Positions 17,173 to 27,141 are shown, counted from the stretch's first letter. The stretch: 62,036 nt of DNA from Salegentibacter echinorum (GCF_900129445.1 NZ_FQVT01000016.1:1-62036); one strand, 5' to 3'. Made by a program: numbers and translations. The notes: generated by a model not told the origin, from the sequence alone.

Positions 17173-19827
17173 CTAATTCCCCGTGGTGTCTTTTTTAGGT
17201 TCTTTTTTCTTAAAGATTCCTTCCAAAATATTCTTCGCGGCATCTTTAACCTGTTCTTCCTGGGTTTTGGGTTGTTCGGGACTTTTAATTGAATCGTTAA
17301 CAGCAGTGGTGTCTTCTTTTTGCCCCAGGTTTTTATTGATAATATCTTTTATAGCATCCTGGCCGCGTTTTTTAAGATCATCCTTCTGTTTTGCAACAAT
17401 GCGCTGAGTAAGATCGGTGATTGCCTGCTCCATATTGATCTTTATCTGCGGATTTTGAAAAGTTCCGTTTAACCCAATAGGTAAAGCTACCGAAGTATTT
17501 TGAAGTTCCTCGCCACTCAATCGGCTAAGGGTACTTCCCAATTGGCTGCCAAGCATTTTTGCCGGTACGTCTAATTTTAAATTGTAATTCATATCCATAT
17601 CGAAGCCGTGGCTACCCGATACTTCCACATTCATCCCCTTAATATCAAAGTTAAAAGGTTCAATGGCGACTTTTCCATCATTAAAAGTGAGCTGTGTTTT
17701 TAATTTATCTAAATTGATATTATCAAGGTTTATAAACTTTACTTCCTGGTCTAATCTGGAGAGCAGTGGTAATTTTTCGGGATCTACTTTAGCTGTGAGT
17801 ATTTCGGCCAGGGCATTTCCCGCCAGGGTGTTTAGCTTCGGAGTTAAATCGTCGTTGAGGTTTCCTTTTAAATTAAGGTTGGTTTGCAATTTTCCTTCCA
17901 GTGCTTTTGCAATGGGAGCAAGACCTTGTAACAGGTCTAAACCAGAAAAAGACTCGGCGATATTTAAGGAATTTAAATTTAAATCCATATCGAAGCTGGA
18001 AGTTTCACCTTTAGTAGAGACTTTTCCCTTTAACGCGATACTGCCATCAAAAATATTAGTGCTAATATTTTTTAAAGTAGCCGTTTCATCCCGCAAAATG
18101 ATGGTGCCTTTGGCGTCTTTAAGTTTAAGATTATCATAGATGAGTGTATTTACCTGGAAAGCTAATTCAGTATCAAGGAAAGAAGGAATTTTAACCTTTT
18201 CTGCCGGTTTTGCCGGTTTGTTCTCTTTTGGTTTTTCGGTTGTTGGTTTAGATTCCTCTTCAGCAATCATAAAGTCGTTTACCGCAAAAACATTAGAATT
18301 CACTTTGAAATTACCTTTCAACTTTTGATCGGTAAATAAGAAGCCCATTAGGTTTTGAATATTCCCTGAAGCAGAAAGATCGGTTTGCCCGGTGGTTAGT
18401 TTTAACTCGGGAACTGATACATTACCCTGATTAAAATTTAAACTGGCTGTAGCAATTTTCACCTCATTTGGAATTTCGGGAGAGCTGTATCTAAAATCTT
18501 TAATATTAGCTGTACCGCTACTTTTTACATTTTGATACTGCTCTTTTTCTATGGTATTCATATCGAATTGGGTAGTGACATCGGCGGTAAGAATTCCGTT
18601 AAGGTCCTGTTCCAGTTCTAAAGGATAAGCTTTCTCTAAATTTGCGAGATTAAGCTTCCCTTTAAGTGCCATATTCACCAACATGTTGCCCATAAGGTTT
18701 TTTACACTACCATTGGCGGCAAACCTATCCTCATCTATCCTAAAGGTCACATTATCGAAAGTAAGGTAAGTATCATCTAAAAGTCCCGTTTTGTTTAAAA
18801 CCTCTAAATCTATATTAATGTCTTCCACACTTTTTGGTAGGTCTGGATATTTAAAAGAAGCATTATTAGAACTTACTTTTATATCCATTTTTGGGATATA
18901 GGTTTCATCAATAATGCCCTGAATGTTTCCTTCCAGGATAAAATCCCCGCTGGTTTCTACGTTTTCTATGTTTTTCGCATAGGTTTCAGGAATAACTGCC
19001 AGGAAGTTTTTAAAGTCTGAAGATGGGGTTTGAAAACTCAAGTTAATTTCATTGCTGTTTTCATTCAACTGAATCCAACCTTCAAAAGTAAGTGGCAACT
19101 GGTTTACCTTCGCCTTGTTTTCTAAAAACGTATAACGCATATTCTCCAGATCCATCTGTATTAAAGCGTCTAAAGAAAGTTTATTTCGGTTTAAATAATT
19201 TACCCCATCAAAAGTAAGGGACACCAAAGCATTAGATTCGGTATCCAGTTCACTTTTTGCTAAAGAAAAATCCCCGGTTCCCTGATGGTTTAATTCTTCG
19301 ACATCTAGCATTAACTTTTGGCCTTCGTCGATATATTTAAGTCTGGAATCATTGATTTCATAATGTTGTAAATCAAGGCTAAAGCCGGTTGAGGTGGTGT
19401 CTGTTTTAGTGTTTTGGCTGGTATTTTCTTTGGCAATATCATAGTTAGCATTACCCATAGAATCTACTTTAATATTTACATAAGCCTTATTTAGCCGAAG
19501 CTCATCCAGAACTTTAGGTTCATCACTGCCTTTAAATAGTTCTTTAATAGACATTTCTAAAAGTGCTTCCTTCCCGCTAGCCAGGGTGTCGCCTTCAAAA
19601 GGAGCTTTATTGATCACGCTAAAATCTTCTATCACCACGGTAGCTTGCGGAAAGCTCCTAAAAAGGCTTAAACCTATGTCATTAAAGGCAATTTCTGCAT
19701 TTACACTTTCGTTGGCCGTTTTACGTACATAGTCTTTTATTTGAGACTGAAATAAAAACGGTGCAGCGACCAGTATGATAATTATACCAAGAACAACAAA
19801 TCCAATGATTTTAAGTACTTTTTTCAT
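17173..19827 (-). CDS. AsmA-family large envelope protein
   Basis: An 884-residue protein with one N-terminal transmembrane helix (residues about 5-27) and a long repetitive beta-rich periplasmic part. The N-terminal block FNDIGLSLFRSFPQATVVIEDF marks the AsmA/TamB-like superfamily. The middle carries a low-complexity Lys/Pro/Glu linker near residues 525-545, and the C terminus is charged and Lys-rich. AsmA-like proteins are thought to bridge the periplasm and carry lipids to the outer membrane; this one may act in envelope lipid traffic. The downstream side faces the MNT gene; the broken queuosine transporter gene lies 37 bp upstream. Confidence 0.85.
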   Translation of the reverse strand: MKKVLKIIGFVVLGIIIILVAAPFLFQSQIKDYVRKTANESVNAEIAFNDIGLSLFRSFPQATVVIEDFSVINKAPFEGDTLASGKEALLEMSIKELFKGSDEPKVLDELRLNKAYVNIKVDSMGNANYDIAKENTSQNTKTDTTSTGFSLDLQHYEINDSRLKYIDEGQKLMLDVEELNHQGTGDFSLAKSELDTESNALVSLTFDGVNYLNRNKLSLDALIQMDLENMRYTFLENKAKVNQLPLTFEGWIQLNENSNEINLSFQTPSSDFKNFLAVIPETYAKNIENVETSGDFILEGNIQGIIDETYIPKMDIKVSSNNASFKYPDLPKSVEDINIDLEVLNKTGLLDDTYLTFDNVTFRIDEDRFAANGSVKNLMGNMLVNMALKGKLNLANLEKAYPLELEQDLNGILTADVTTQFDMNTIEKEQYQNVKSSGTANIKDFRYSSPEIPNEVKIATASLNFNQGNVSVPELKLTTGQTDLSASGNIQNLMGFLFTDQKLKGNFKVNSNVFAVNDFMIAEEESKPTTEKPKENKPAKPAEKVKIPSFLDTELAFQVNTLIYDNLKLKDAKGTIILRDETATLKNISTNIFDGSIALKGKVSTKGETSSFDMDLNLNSLNIAESFSGLDLLQGLAPIAKALEGKLQTNLNLKGNLNDDLTPKLNTLAGNALAEILTAKVDPEKLPLLSRLDQEVKFINLDNINLDKLKTQLTFNDGKVAIEPFNFDIKGMNVEVSGSHGFDMDMNYNLKLDVPAKMLGSQLGSTLSRLSGEELQNTSVALPIGLNGTFQNPQIKINMEQAITDLTQRIVAKQKDDLKKRGQDAIKDIINKNLGQKEDTTAVNDSIKSPEQPKTQEEQVKDAAKNILEGIFKKKEPKKDTTGN

Positions 19828-19864
19828 TTTTCTATTTTATGTTATAAGCTTTTAAAGCTAATAA

Positions 19865-20563
19865 TTAACTTAATTCTAATTCTTCGCCTTGTTTCAGTTT
19901 AAACCTTTTTCTAAATGCATAAACCGCAGCATAAAGAAAAGGAGTATCTAATCCAGCTACAATTACTTTAAAGAGAAATCCGCTTAAAAGAAGTGAGCCA
20001 AACAAGTTCCAATCAATTTTATTAAAACTACAAAGCAAAAACAAGACCGAAAATGTATCTACAAACTACGATAGAAATGTAGAAAAATTATTTCTAAGCC
20101 ATAAATGTTTTCCTTTGGTTAATCTCTTCCAAAAATGGAACAGTTGTATATCTATATATTGCGCCAGGAGATAAGCGACCATAGAGGCGAAAACCGCAAT
20201 GGCCGTGGCCCCAAACACTTTGCTGAAAAGGGCATCGTTAACGGGAGACCAATCTGTGGCCGGTGCTATATTGCTAACATACACAATTAATAACGAAAAT
20301 AAAGAAGCAAATATTCCTGTTGTCACCACCTGGTTGGCTTTTTTCTTACCGTAAATTTCACTAATTATATCGGTGATAAGAAAAGTAACAGGATAGGATA
20401 AAATTCCCACAGAAATCTCGAAAGTATAAAGCCCAAAAAAATCCCAGTAGAAAAACTTCTGAAAAATCAGGTTAGAGACTACCAGCGAAGAAATAAACAA
20501 AGCGGCTAAAATTAGGTAAATTCGTTGCGCCTTTAGTTGATCTGTGAGTGCGAATTTGGTCAA
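19865..20563 (-). pseudogene. yhhQ: Queuosine precursor transporter, interrupted by one TAG
   Basis: The frame starts with MTKFALTDQLKAQRIYLILA and reads as a normal YhhQ/QPTR inner-membrane transporter of preQ0/preQ1, with hydrophobic helices and the conserved TDIISEIYGKK segment. After residue 165 (NNFSTFLS) a TAG at 20066-20068 stops it. The same frame continues without shift for 66 more codons (FVDTFSVLFLLC ... LDTPFLYAAVYAFRKRF) to a TAA at 19865-19867. Homologues have Gln at this position (STFLSQFVDT), so a single C-to-T change (CAG to TAG) explains it. Full length would be 232 residues. A candidate -7 box, TATTTTTG, lies at 20586-20593 on the minus strand. Confidence 0.85.
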
Positions 20564-20669
20564 ATTATTTTTTTAAGTCCTGCGACAAAAATAGGAGTAT
20601 GTGATTTTGTTTTACTTAATTTGCTGTGAAATTTATTCGGTACTTTTAATAATCTTTTCTACAGTTAAT

Positions 20670-21827
20670 TTGAATCTCCCTAAAATAGTATATATCGCGC
20701 TGGGCAGCAATGTAGGTGAGCGTTTTGAGATTTTACAAAACGCCTTAGATGAGATTTTCCTGGAAGTGGGCGATGTGCAGCAAGTCTCCCGGGTTTATGA
20801 AACCCCGGCCTGGGGCTTTTCGGGGAATGCTTTTTTAAATGCCTGTGTTAAGGTATCTACCCGATTTACTGCGGAAGAAGTGCTTCAGAAATTGCTAAAA
20901 ATTGAAGCAAATGCCGGCCGCAAGCGTTCTGATTCTAAGAACTACCAAAACCGAAGCCTGGATCTCGACATTATTTTTTATGAAGACAAAGTGATTAAAA
21001 CTGAAAGTCTGGTGGTGCCCCACCCGCAAATGCAGTATCGAAAGTTTGTCTTAATGCCATTGGTAGATATTGCAGCCAGAGAAATTCACCCACTTTTAGA
21101 ACAAAGTGTCTCTTCACTTTTAAGTACTGTAGAGGACAAGGCAGAAATAAAACTAATCGCAAAAACACTTAGTTTACCCAAGCATTCATTTTCCTCACAT
21201 CAATTTAATTATATCGCGGTAGAGGGAAATATAGGTGCAGGAAAGACCAGTTTTACCAGCATGGTTTCGCAAGACTTTAATGCAAAGCTTATTTTAGAAC
21301 GCTTTAAAGACAATCCTTTCTTACCTAAATTTTACGAAAATAAGGAACGTTATGCCTTTCCTTTAGAAATGTCTTTTCTCGCCGATAGGTACCAACAACT
21401 GTCAGATGATTTAGCGCAATATGACTTATTTAAAGATTTTGTCATTTCAGATTACGACGTTTTTAAGTCTTTAATTTTTGCACAAATCACGCTTCCCGAA
21501 GAGGAGTTTTTCTTATATCACAAACTTTTCCATCTTATGTATAAAGAATTGGTGAAGCCCGATCTTTATATCTATCTCTACCAGGATACCGGGAGATTGC
21601 TGGAAAACATCAAATCCCGTGGGAGGGATTATGAGCAGAACATTCAGCCAGAATATTTAATGGAAATCAATAAAAGCTACCTCAATTTTATAAAAACCCA
21701 AACCAGTATGAAGGTACAGATTATAGATATTTCCGGAAAAGATTTTGTGAATAACCGGAGAGATTATTTAGAGATATTGAAGGAGATAAAAGCTCAAAAA
21801 GCCCCCCAGCCCCCAAAGGGGGAGTGA
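20670..21827 (+). CDS. folK: FolK-deoxynucleoside kinase fusion
   Basis: A bifunctional protein of about 385 residues. Its first half is HPPK (FolK): YIALGSNVGERFEIL, ETPAWGF and RSLDLDIIFYED. It transfers pyrophosphate to 6-hydroxymethyl-dihydropterin in folate synthesis. The second half is a deoxynucleoside kinase: P-loop EGNIGAGKTSF and DRYQQLSDDL, with the ERF and RGRDYEQNI lid-type segments. This fusion is known in Bacteroidota. I chose the TTG at 20670, four codons before the conserved KIVYIALGSN. A GTG at 20601 would add 23 hydrophobic residues foreign to the family. Confidence 0.9.
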   Translation: MNLPKIVYIALGSNVGERFEILQNALDEIFLEVGDVQQVSRVYETPAWGFSGNAFLNACVKVSTRFTAEEVLQKLLKIEANAGRKRSDSKNYQNRSLDLDIIFYEDKVIKTESLVVPHPQMQYRKFVLMPLVDIAAREIHPLLEQSVSSLLSTVEDKAEIKLIAKTLSLPKHSFSSHQFNYIAVEGNIGAGKTSFTSMVSQDFNAKLILERFKDNPFLPKFYENKERYAFPLEMSFLADRYQQLSDDLAQYDLFKDFVISDYDVFKSLIFAQITLPEEEFFLYHKLFHLMYKELVKPDLYIYLYQDTGRLLENIKSRGRDYEQNIQPEYLMEINKSYLNFIKTQTSMKVQIIDISGKDFVNNRRDYLEILKEIKAQKAPQPPKGE

Positions 21828-21864
21828 GCCTGGAGTTAGCATAATAACTTATTTTTATAAGAAA

Positions 21865-22428
21865 TTAATGAATTCCCCCTTTAGGAGTTGAGCGGACTTG
21901 TATTTTTGAAAATAAATCCCAAAGCACCACGCCAACACTCACCGAGATATTTAAAGAATGTTTAGTCCCCAATTGCGGAATTTCAATAATTCCATCGCCG
22001 GCAGTGACCACTTTCTGCTGTACTCCTTTAACTTCGTTGCCAAAAACCACGGCGATTTTTTCATTGGGCTGTGGATTAAAATCGTTTAACATTACCGCGC
22101 CCTCGGCTTGCTCTATAGAAAATACTTTAGTTTTTTCATTCTGAAGTTTCTCAACAACCTCCAGCGTGTTTTCGAAGTATTCCCAGCTTACGGTTTCTGT
22201 AGCTCCCAATGCTGTTTTTTGAATGTCTTTATGTGGTGGTTTTGCGGTAATACCACAGAGGTAGATTTTCTCGATTAGAAAAGCATCGGCACTCCTAAAA
22301 ACAGATCCGATATTATTAAGGCTTCTCACATTATCCAGAATCACAATAATGGGCGTTTTTTGAGATTCTTTAAACTCTTTTATAGTTTTACGATCTAGCT
22401 CACTGTTTTTTAATTTCCTGTTCTCCAT
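21865..22428 (-). CDS. TrmH/SpoU-family RNA methyltransferase
   Basis: A 187-residue SPOUT methyltransferase. Motif 1 is NVRSLNNIGSVFRSADAF, motif 2 is AVVFGNEVKGVQ and motif 3 is HSLNISVSVGVVLWDLF, all complete. Such proteins methylate ribose 2'-OH in tRNA or rRNA. It converges with the folK fusion, ending 37 bp from its stop. It differs from the short SpoU protein near the rRNA operon. Confidence 0.9.
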   Translation of the reverse strand: MENRKLKNSELDRKTIKEFKESQKTPIIVILDNVRSLNNIGSVFRSADAFLIEKIYLCGITAKPPHKDIQKTALGATETVSWEYFENTLEVVEKLQNEKTKVFSIEQAEGAVMLNDFNPQPNEKIAVVFGNEVKGVQQKVVTAGDGIIEIPQLGTKHSLNISVSVGVVLWDLFSKIQVRSTPKGGIH

Positions 22429-22630
22429 AGCAGCAAAAATAGCTTATCCCTTATTTCTTCGGAAGAAAATAGTTGATATATTTGAGTACTTCAAATAATG
22501 CGAAGATTATGGGTTATGGAAGTATTGAAGCGCTGGAGACTGGAGCGCTAATGCGTAATCGAGAGATGTCGTCTCTATTAAAACTCGTGGAGATTTGGCT
22601 TGAAGGGCTGAAATATCATAAACACAAAAC

Positions 22631-23872
22631 ATGAATTTAAAACATATCGCCATTTTTGGGAATAAGCTTTCTGTAAAAGGAAAATTTATTCAGGATTTAT
22701 TGGCAGGTTCATCCTTTGATGAGTTGGAGGATTTTCAAGGTAAAAAAGGTTTGTTGTTTTCTGAAGTGGTTTTAACAAAATATCTTGAAGAAGATTATCG
22801 GCACGGGAAATCGGCGATCAATAAGAAAGGGAATAGGCCCTTAAGCACGTTTTCCAGCGGAGAACGACGAAAAGCTTTACTGGAATATCAATTAAAACAA
22901 ACCCCCGATTTCTTAATTTTAGACAACCCGTTTGATAGTCTCGATAAGGCTTCCGTTGCTCAATTACGTGAGCGATTGAAAGAGATTTCAGAAGAAATTC
23001 CAATTATTCAAATATTTAAACGAGAGGCAGATTTACTTCCTTTTGTTACAATGATTTTTGAAATTCAGAAAGAAAAAATAGTTGGGAAATACAGCGGCAA
23101 TAATTTTAAAAAAGTGGCTTCAGAAAATACTTATACTAATTTAGCTAAAATTCCGAAGCCAGCCTTAGCATTTAAAGAAATCCCAGATATCCTGGTAGAT
23201 TTTAAAGAAGTTTCGCTTAGCTATGAAGGCAAACCAATTTTAAAAGATATTTCTTGGCAAATTAAAAAAGGAGATTTCTGGCAGCTTTCTGGGCCAAACG
23301 GGTCTGGTAAAAGCACGCTACTTTCTATGATTTTTGGCGATAATCCAAAAGCCTATGGAGAGGATCTATATCTTTTTGGAAATAAAAAAGGGAGTGGAGA
23401 AAGCGTGTGGGAGTTAAAGCGTAAAATAGGATATTTTTCCCTGGCTTTAACCGAGCTTTTTAATAGAAGGGATACGGTTTTGGAAATGCTTATTTCGGGA
23501 ATGGTGGATAGTGTGGGCTTGTACCGGCGACCAGGTGATAAGCAAAAACGTATAGCCAGAGGCTGGCTTAAGGTTTTGGCTTTAGAGCAGAAGGAAAAGG
23601 CAATTTTCACCAAACTCTCTGCTTTAGAGCAACGTTTAGTATTAATTGCCCGGGCGATGATTAAACATCCGCCGCTGCTTATTTTAGATGAGCCTACCAC
23701 GGCTTTAGATGATAAAAGTGCAAAGTATATCGTGCAATTAATTAATCATATTGCCAAAGAAAGCAATACGGCTATAATTTACGTTTCTCACCGGCGGGAG
23801 CCTGGCCTGGAGCCAAAGGCTGTGTATCGCCTGGTTCCTTCAGAAAAGGGTTCTATAGGCGAAATTGTATAA
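22631..23872 (+). CDS. Double ABC ATPase with degenerate first domain (ModF/PhrA-like)
   Basis: A 413-residue soluble protein with two ATP-binding cassettes and no membrane helices. The first cassette (residues about 1-150) has no Walker A. It keeps a signature (LSTFSSGERRK) and a Walker B with Asn instead of the catalytic Glu (FLILDNPFDSLD). The second (residues about 190-413) has a full Walker A (GPNGSGKST), Walker B (LLILDEPTTALD) and switch His (VSHRREP), but its signature is altered to LSALEQR. One composite ATP site can therefore form. It resembles ModF/PhrA-type proteins, whose role is unclear. Confidence 0.85.
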   Translation: MNLKHIAIFGNKLSVKGKFIQDLLAGSSFDELEDFQGKKGLLFSEVVLTKYLEEDYRHGKSAINKKGNRPLSTFSSGERRKALLEYQLKQTPDFLILDNPFDSLDKASVAQLRERLKEISEEIPIIQIFKREADLLPFVTMIFEIQKEKIVGKYSGNNFKKVASENTYTNLAKIPKPALAFKEIPDILVDFKEVSLSYEGKPILKDISWQIKKGDFWQLSGPNGSGKSTLLSMIFGDNPKAYGEDLYLFGNKKGSGESVWELKRKIGYFSLALTELFNRRDTVLEMLISGMVDSVGLYRRPGDKQKRIARGWLKVLALEQKEKAIFTKLSALEQRLVLIARAMIKHPPLLILDEPTTALDDKSAKYIVQLINHIAKESNTAIIYVSHRREPGLEPKAVYRLVPSEKGSIGEIV

Positions 23873-23967
23873 GCGTTAATGTGAAAAAAAATGAATAACT
23901 TGTAAGTTATATCTTTCTTCTAAAATATGGGATTCTGTACCTTAGCAGGAAATAAAATTATAACATT

Positions 23968-26589
23968 TTGGCGACAAAAAAATCTCCTAAAGTAACTCCT
24001 TTGATGAAACAATACAATGCCATTAAGGCAAAGTATCCAGATGCTTTACTGCTTTTTAGGGTGGGGGATTTTTATGAGACTTTTGGGGAAGATGCAGTTA
24101 AAACTGCCCGAATTCTAAATATTATTTGTACCAATAGAAACAACGGGAGCGAGCGCACCGAGTTAGCCGGATTTCCTCATCATTCTTTAAACACTTACCT
24201 GCCAAAACTGGTAAAGGCTGGGGAGCGGGTGGCTATTTGCGATCAATTGGAAGACCCTAAAATGACCAAAAAAATCGTGAAACGTGGCGTAACCGAGTTG
24301 GTGACCCCCGGTGTGGCCCTAAGTGATGAGGTGCTGCACAGTAAGTCGAATAATTTTTTGTGCGCCATTCATTTTGCGAAGAAAAACTTCGGAATTTCCT
24401 TTTTAGATGTTTCCACAGGTGAGTTTCTAACAGCCCAGGGTAATGCAGAGTACATTGATAAATTGCTTCAAAACTTTGGTCCCAGTGAAGTTTTAATTCA
24501 GAAAAAATATAAGAAAGATTTTGCAAAGATTTTTGGTGAAGATTTTCATACTTTTTATTTAGAAGACTGGATTTTTAAACAAGATTTTGCCTACGAGACC
24601 TTAAACGAACATTTTAATACCAAGTCCTTAAAAGGTTTTGGAGTAGATCATTTAGAAGAAGGAGTCATTGCATCTGGTGCTATTTTGCATTATTTGGCCG
24701 AAACCCAGCATAGAAAATTGCAACATATCACTTCTATTAACAGGATTGCCGAGGAAGAATATGTTTGGATGGACCGCTTTACCATTAGAAACCTGGAGTT
24801 GTACCATTCTACGGCGGCCCAGGCGGTAACTTTGCTGGATGTAATTGACAAGACAATTTCGCCTATGGGCGGAAGGCTGCTTAAACGCTGGCTCGCCCTG
24901 CCACTTAAAAACGCCGATAAAGTCAAAAAGCGGCACGAAGTGGTGGAATTTCTACTCCTTAATACTTCGGTATTAGCTGAAATTCAGCAGCATATTAAGC
25001 AAATTAGCGATTTGGAACGGCTTATTTCTAAAGTCGCCACGGGTAAAGTGACGCCAAGAGAAGTGAACCAATTAAACAGTTCGCTGCAGGCAATAATTCC
25101 TATAAAAAAACTGGCGCTGGAGAGTGAGAATGAAGCTATAAAAGTAATTGGTGATAATTTACATTCCTGCGAGGTTTTGCGTTCCAAAATTAGTGAAAGC
25201 CTGCAAGAAGATGCGCCGGTAAATATTCTAAAAGGCAATTGCATAGCCGATGGTTTTTCTGAGGAGCTGGATGAACTTCGAAAAATAGCTTTTTCAGGAA
25301 AAGATTACCTCGATAATATGCTGAAGCGTGAAACCGAAGCAACCGGGATTTCCTCGCTTAAAATTGGAAATAACAACGTATATGGTTACTATATTGAAGT
25401 GCGAAATACCCATAAAGATAAAGTTCCAGAAAGTTGGGTGCGAAAACAAACCCTGGTAAATGCCGAGCGCTACATTACCGATGAATTGAAAGAATATGAA
25501 GCCAAAATATTAGGTGCCGAAGAGAAAATTTTGCATTTGGAACAGCATTTGTTTGGTAAACTGGTGATTTGGATGAACGATTATATTCAGCCGGTGCAAC
25601 AAAATGCCCAGCTTATCGCGCAGTTGGATTGCCTGGGTTCTTTCGCCCAGCAAGCCAAAGCAGAAGATTATTGCAAACCAGAGATTGAAGAACACCATGA
25701 GCTAAATATTGAAGAAGGCAGGCACCCGGTTATTGAGAAGCAATTGCCTATTGGGGAACAATACATAACCAACAATGTTATGCTTAACAGGGAAAAGCAA
25801 CAGGTTATCATGATCACCGGTCCCAATATGAGTGGTAAATCGGCTATTCTGCGCCAAACTGCGCTTATCGTTTTAATGGCGCAAATGGGAGGTTTTGTTC
25901 CGGCAAAAGCTGCGAATATTGGTCTGGTGGATAAAATTTTTACCCGCGTGGGTGCCAGTGATAACATCTCTATGGGAGAATCTACTTTTATGGTAGAGAT
26001 GAATGAAACTGCCAGTATTCTAAATAACATTTCAGATCGCAGCCTGGTGCTTTTGGATGAAATTGGTAGAGGAACCAGCACCTACGATGGTATTTCTATT
26101 GCCTGGGCCATTAGCGAGTATCTGCACGAACATCCGGCAAGACCAAAAACCCTTTTTGCAACCCATTACCACGAACTCAATGAAATGTGTGATACTTTTG
26201 AACGGATAAAAAATTATAACGTATCGGTAAAAGAATTAAAGGATAATGTGCTTTTTCTACGGAAACTGGTGCCGGGTGGAAGTGAGCATAGTTTTGGAAT
26301 TCACGTGGCAAAAATGGCCGGGATGCCACAGCAGGTTTTGCACAGGGCTAATAAAATTCTAAAGAAGTTAGAGAAATCTCATAAGATGGAAGATAGTGGA
26401 GAACTGCTAAAGAAATCGGCAGAAGAAGAAATGCAGCTCAGTTTTTTTAATCTTGATGATCCTATTTTAGAAGAGTTAAAAGAGGAGCTTATTCATATAG
26501 ATATTGATACGCTTACTCCGGTAGAAGCACTTATGAAGCTCAATGAAATAAAAAGAATGCTGGCTGGTAAAAATAAGGCAAAAGCTTAA
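23968..26589 (+). CDS. mutS: DNA mismatch repair protein MutS
   Basis: An 873-residue MutS. Domain I carries the mismatch-reading Phe-x-Glu motif in [12 protein letters not shown] near residues 32-43. The ATPase domain has Walker [11 protein letters not shown] (Gly618 on), the [12 protein letters not shown] Walker B/D-loop and ATHYHEL. The start is a TTG at 23968 (TTGGCGACAAAA); no ATG fits upstream. It binds base mismatches and recruits MutL. The gene stands alone, followed by the tRNA region. Confidence 0.97.
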   Translation: MATKKSPKVTPLMKQYNAIKAKYPDALLLFRVGDFYETFGEDAVKTARILNIICTNRNNGSERTELAGFPHHSLNTYLPKLVKAGERVAICDQLEDPKMTKKIVKRGVTELVTPGVALSDEVLHSKSNNFLCAIHFAKKNFGISFLDVSTGEFLTAQGNAEYIDKLLQNFGPSEVLIQKKYKKDFAKIFGEDFHTFYLEDWIFKQDFAYETLNEHFNTKSLKGFGVDHLEEGVIASGAILHYLAETQHRKLQHITSINRIAEEEYVWMDRFTIRNLELYHSTAAQAVTLLDVIDKTISPMGGRLLKRWLALPLKNADKVKKRHEVVEFLLLNTSVLAEIQQHIKQISDLERLISKVATGKVTPREVNQLNSSLQAIIPIKKLALESENEAIKVIGDNLHSCEVLRSKISESLQEDAPVNILKGNCIADGFSEELDELRKIAFSGKDYLDNMLKRETEATGISSLKIGNNNVYGYYIEVRNTHKDKVPESWVRKQTLVNAERYITDELKEYEAKILGAEEKILHLEQHLFGKLVIWMNDYIQPVQQNAQLIAQLDCLGSFAQQAKAEDYCKPEIEEHHELNIEEGRHPVIEKQLPIGEQYITNNVMLNREKQQVIMITGPNMSGKSAILRQTALIVLMAQMGGFVPAKAANIGLVDKIFTRVGASDNISMGESTFMVEMNETASILNNISDRSLVLLDEIGRGTSTYDGISIAWAISEYLHEHPARPKTLFATHYHELNEMCDTFERIKNYNVSVKELKDNVLFLRKLVPGGSEHSFGIHVAKMAGMPQQVLHRANKILKKLEKSHKMEDSGELLKKSAEEEMQLSFFNLDDPILEELKEELIHIDIDTLTPVEALMKLNEIKRMLAGKNKAKA

Positions 26590-26740
26590 ATGGGGAAGAG
26601 TAAGTTTTGAAAAAGTACTTAAGTAAGTTTTTTTGTTCCTTTAAATATTGAACCACAATTGTTTATATTTTTGGATGTGGGTTTTAGAAATTAGCAGGAA
26701 ATTATTTACGCTAATTTTTCTTTATTTTTTATAAAAAGCC

Positions 26741-26770
26741 TTTGACATTATAAGATTTATATTAAATTTG
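26741..26770 (+). promoter_or_regulatory. Bacteroidota-type promoter for the tRNA genes
   Basis: A -33 TTTG (26741-26744) and a -7 TAAATTTG (26763-26770) are 18 bp apart, a full match to the housekeeping sigma consensus of this phylum. Transcription would start near 26777 and run through the tRNA-Gly copies and probably tRNA-Leu. Confidence 0.72.
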
Positions 26771-26825
26771 CAACCGCAATATGGCATTGCAGCTGTGTGT
26801 AAAACATAGGAAGTTCTTTAAAATC

Positions 26826-26872
26826 GCGAAAATAGCTTCCCGAGTCCTCGGGAGTAGGGCGCCACGTTGCTC
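26826..26872 (+). pseudogene. tRNA-Gly 5' half-copy with a palindrome in place of the D loop
   Basis: GCGAAAATAGCT (26826-26837) repeats the acceptor and D-arm start of the intact tRNA-Gly 72 bp downstream. TAGGGCGCCACGTTGC repeats the sequence up to the anticodon with two changes. Between them the D loop is replaced by a 7-bp palindrome, TCCCGAG-TC-CTCGGGA (26838-26853). The 3' half is missing. It cannot fold as a tRNA. Confidence 0.7.
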
Positions 26873-26897
26873 TATTTATTTTCAATGTTTTAATATT

Positions 26898-26970
26898 GCG
26901 AAAATAGCTCAGTTGGTAGAGCGCCACCTTGCCAAGGTGGAGGTCGCGGGTTCGAATCCCGTTTTTCGCT
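26898..26970 (+). tRNA. tRNA-Gly (GCC)
   Basis: The cloverleaf is complete: acceptor GCGAAAA/TTTTCGC, D arm GCTC-AGTTGGTA-GAGC, anticodon stem CCACC/GGTGG with loop TTGCCAA (anticodon GCC), and T arm GCGGG-TTCGAAT-CCCGT. The CCA end is not encoded. It lies between two damaged copies of itself. Confidence 0.96.
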
Positions 26971-26991
26971 CTGAAATAGAGAGATATCTCT

Positions 26992-27033
26992 GAGGTCGCG
27001 GGTTCCCCCGAAGCCTCGGGGCCGTTTTTCGCT
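26992..27033 (+). pseudogene. tRNA-Gly 3' half-copy with a palindrome in place of the T loop
   Basis: GAGGTCGCGGGTT (26992-27004) and GTTTTTCGCT (27024-27033) repeat the variable/T-arm and acceptor 3' strand of the intact tRNA-Gly. The T loop and its 3' stem side are replaced by a GC palindrome, CCCCGA-AGCC-TCGGGG (27006-27021). The 5' half is absent. Confidence 0.7.
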
Positions 27034-27048
27034 CATTTAAAAGTTTAC

Positions 27049-27137
27049 GCTCGGATGGTGGAATTGGTAGACACGTTGGACTTAAAATCCAATGGACAAA
27101 TGCGTCCGTGCGGGTTCAAGTCCCGCTCCGAGTACCA
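27049..27137 (+). tRNA. tRNA-Leu (TAA)
   Basis: A class II tRNA with long variable arm. The acceptor GCTCGGA pairs with TCCGAGT (one G-U pair). The D loop is GGTGGAATTGGTAGACAC, the anticodon loop CTTAAAA gives anticodon TAA, the variable arm is TGGACAAATGCGTCCG and the T arm is GCGGG-TTCAAGT-CCCGC. The CCA end is encoded at 27135-27137. Confidence 0.96.
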
Positions 27138-27141
27138 GAAG

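Noticed and set aside
26781-26993. A 70-codon open frame across the tRNA-Gly region
   Set aside because: It overlaps an intact tRNA gene and its remnants and encodes no recognisable protein.
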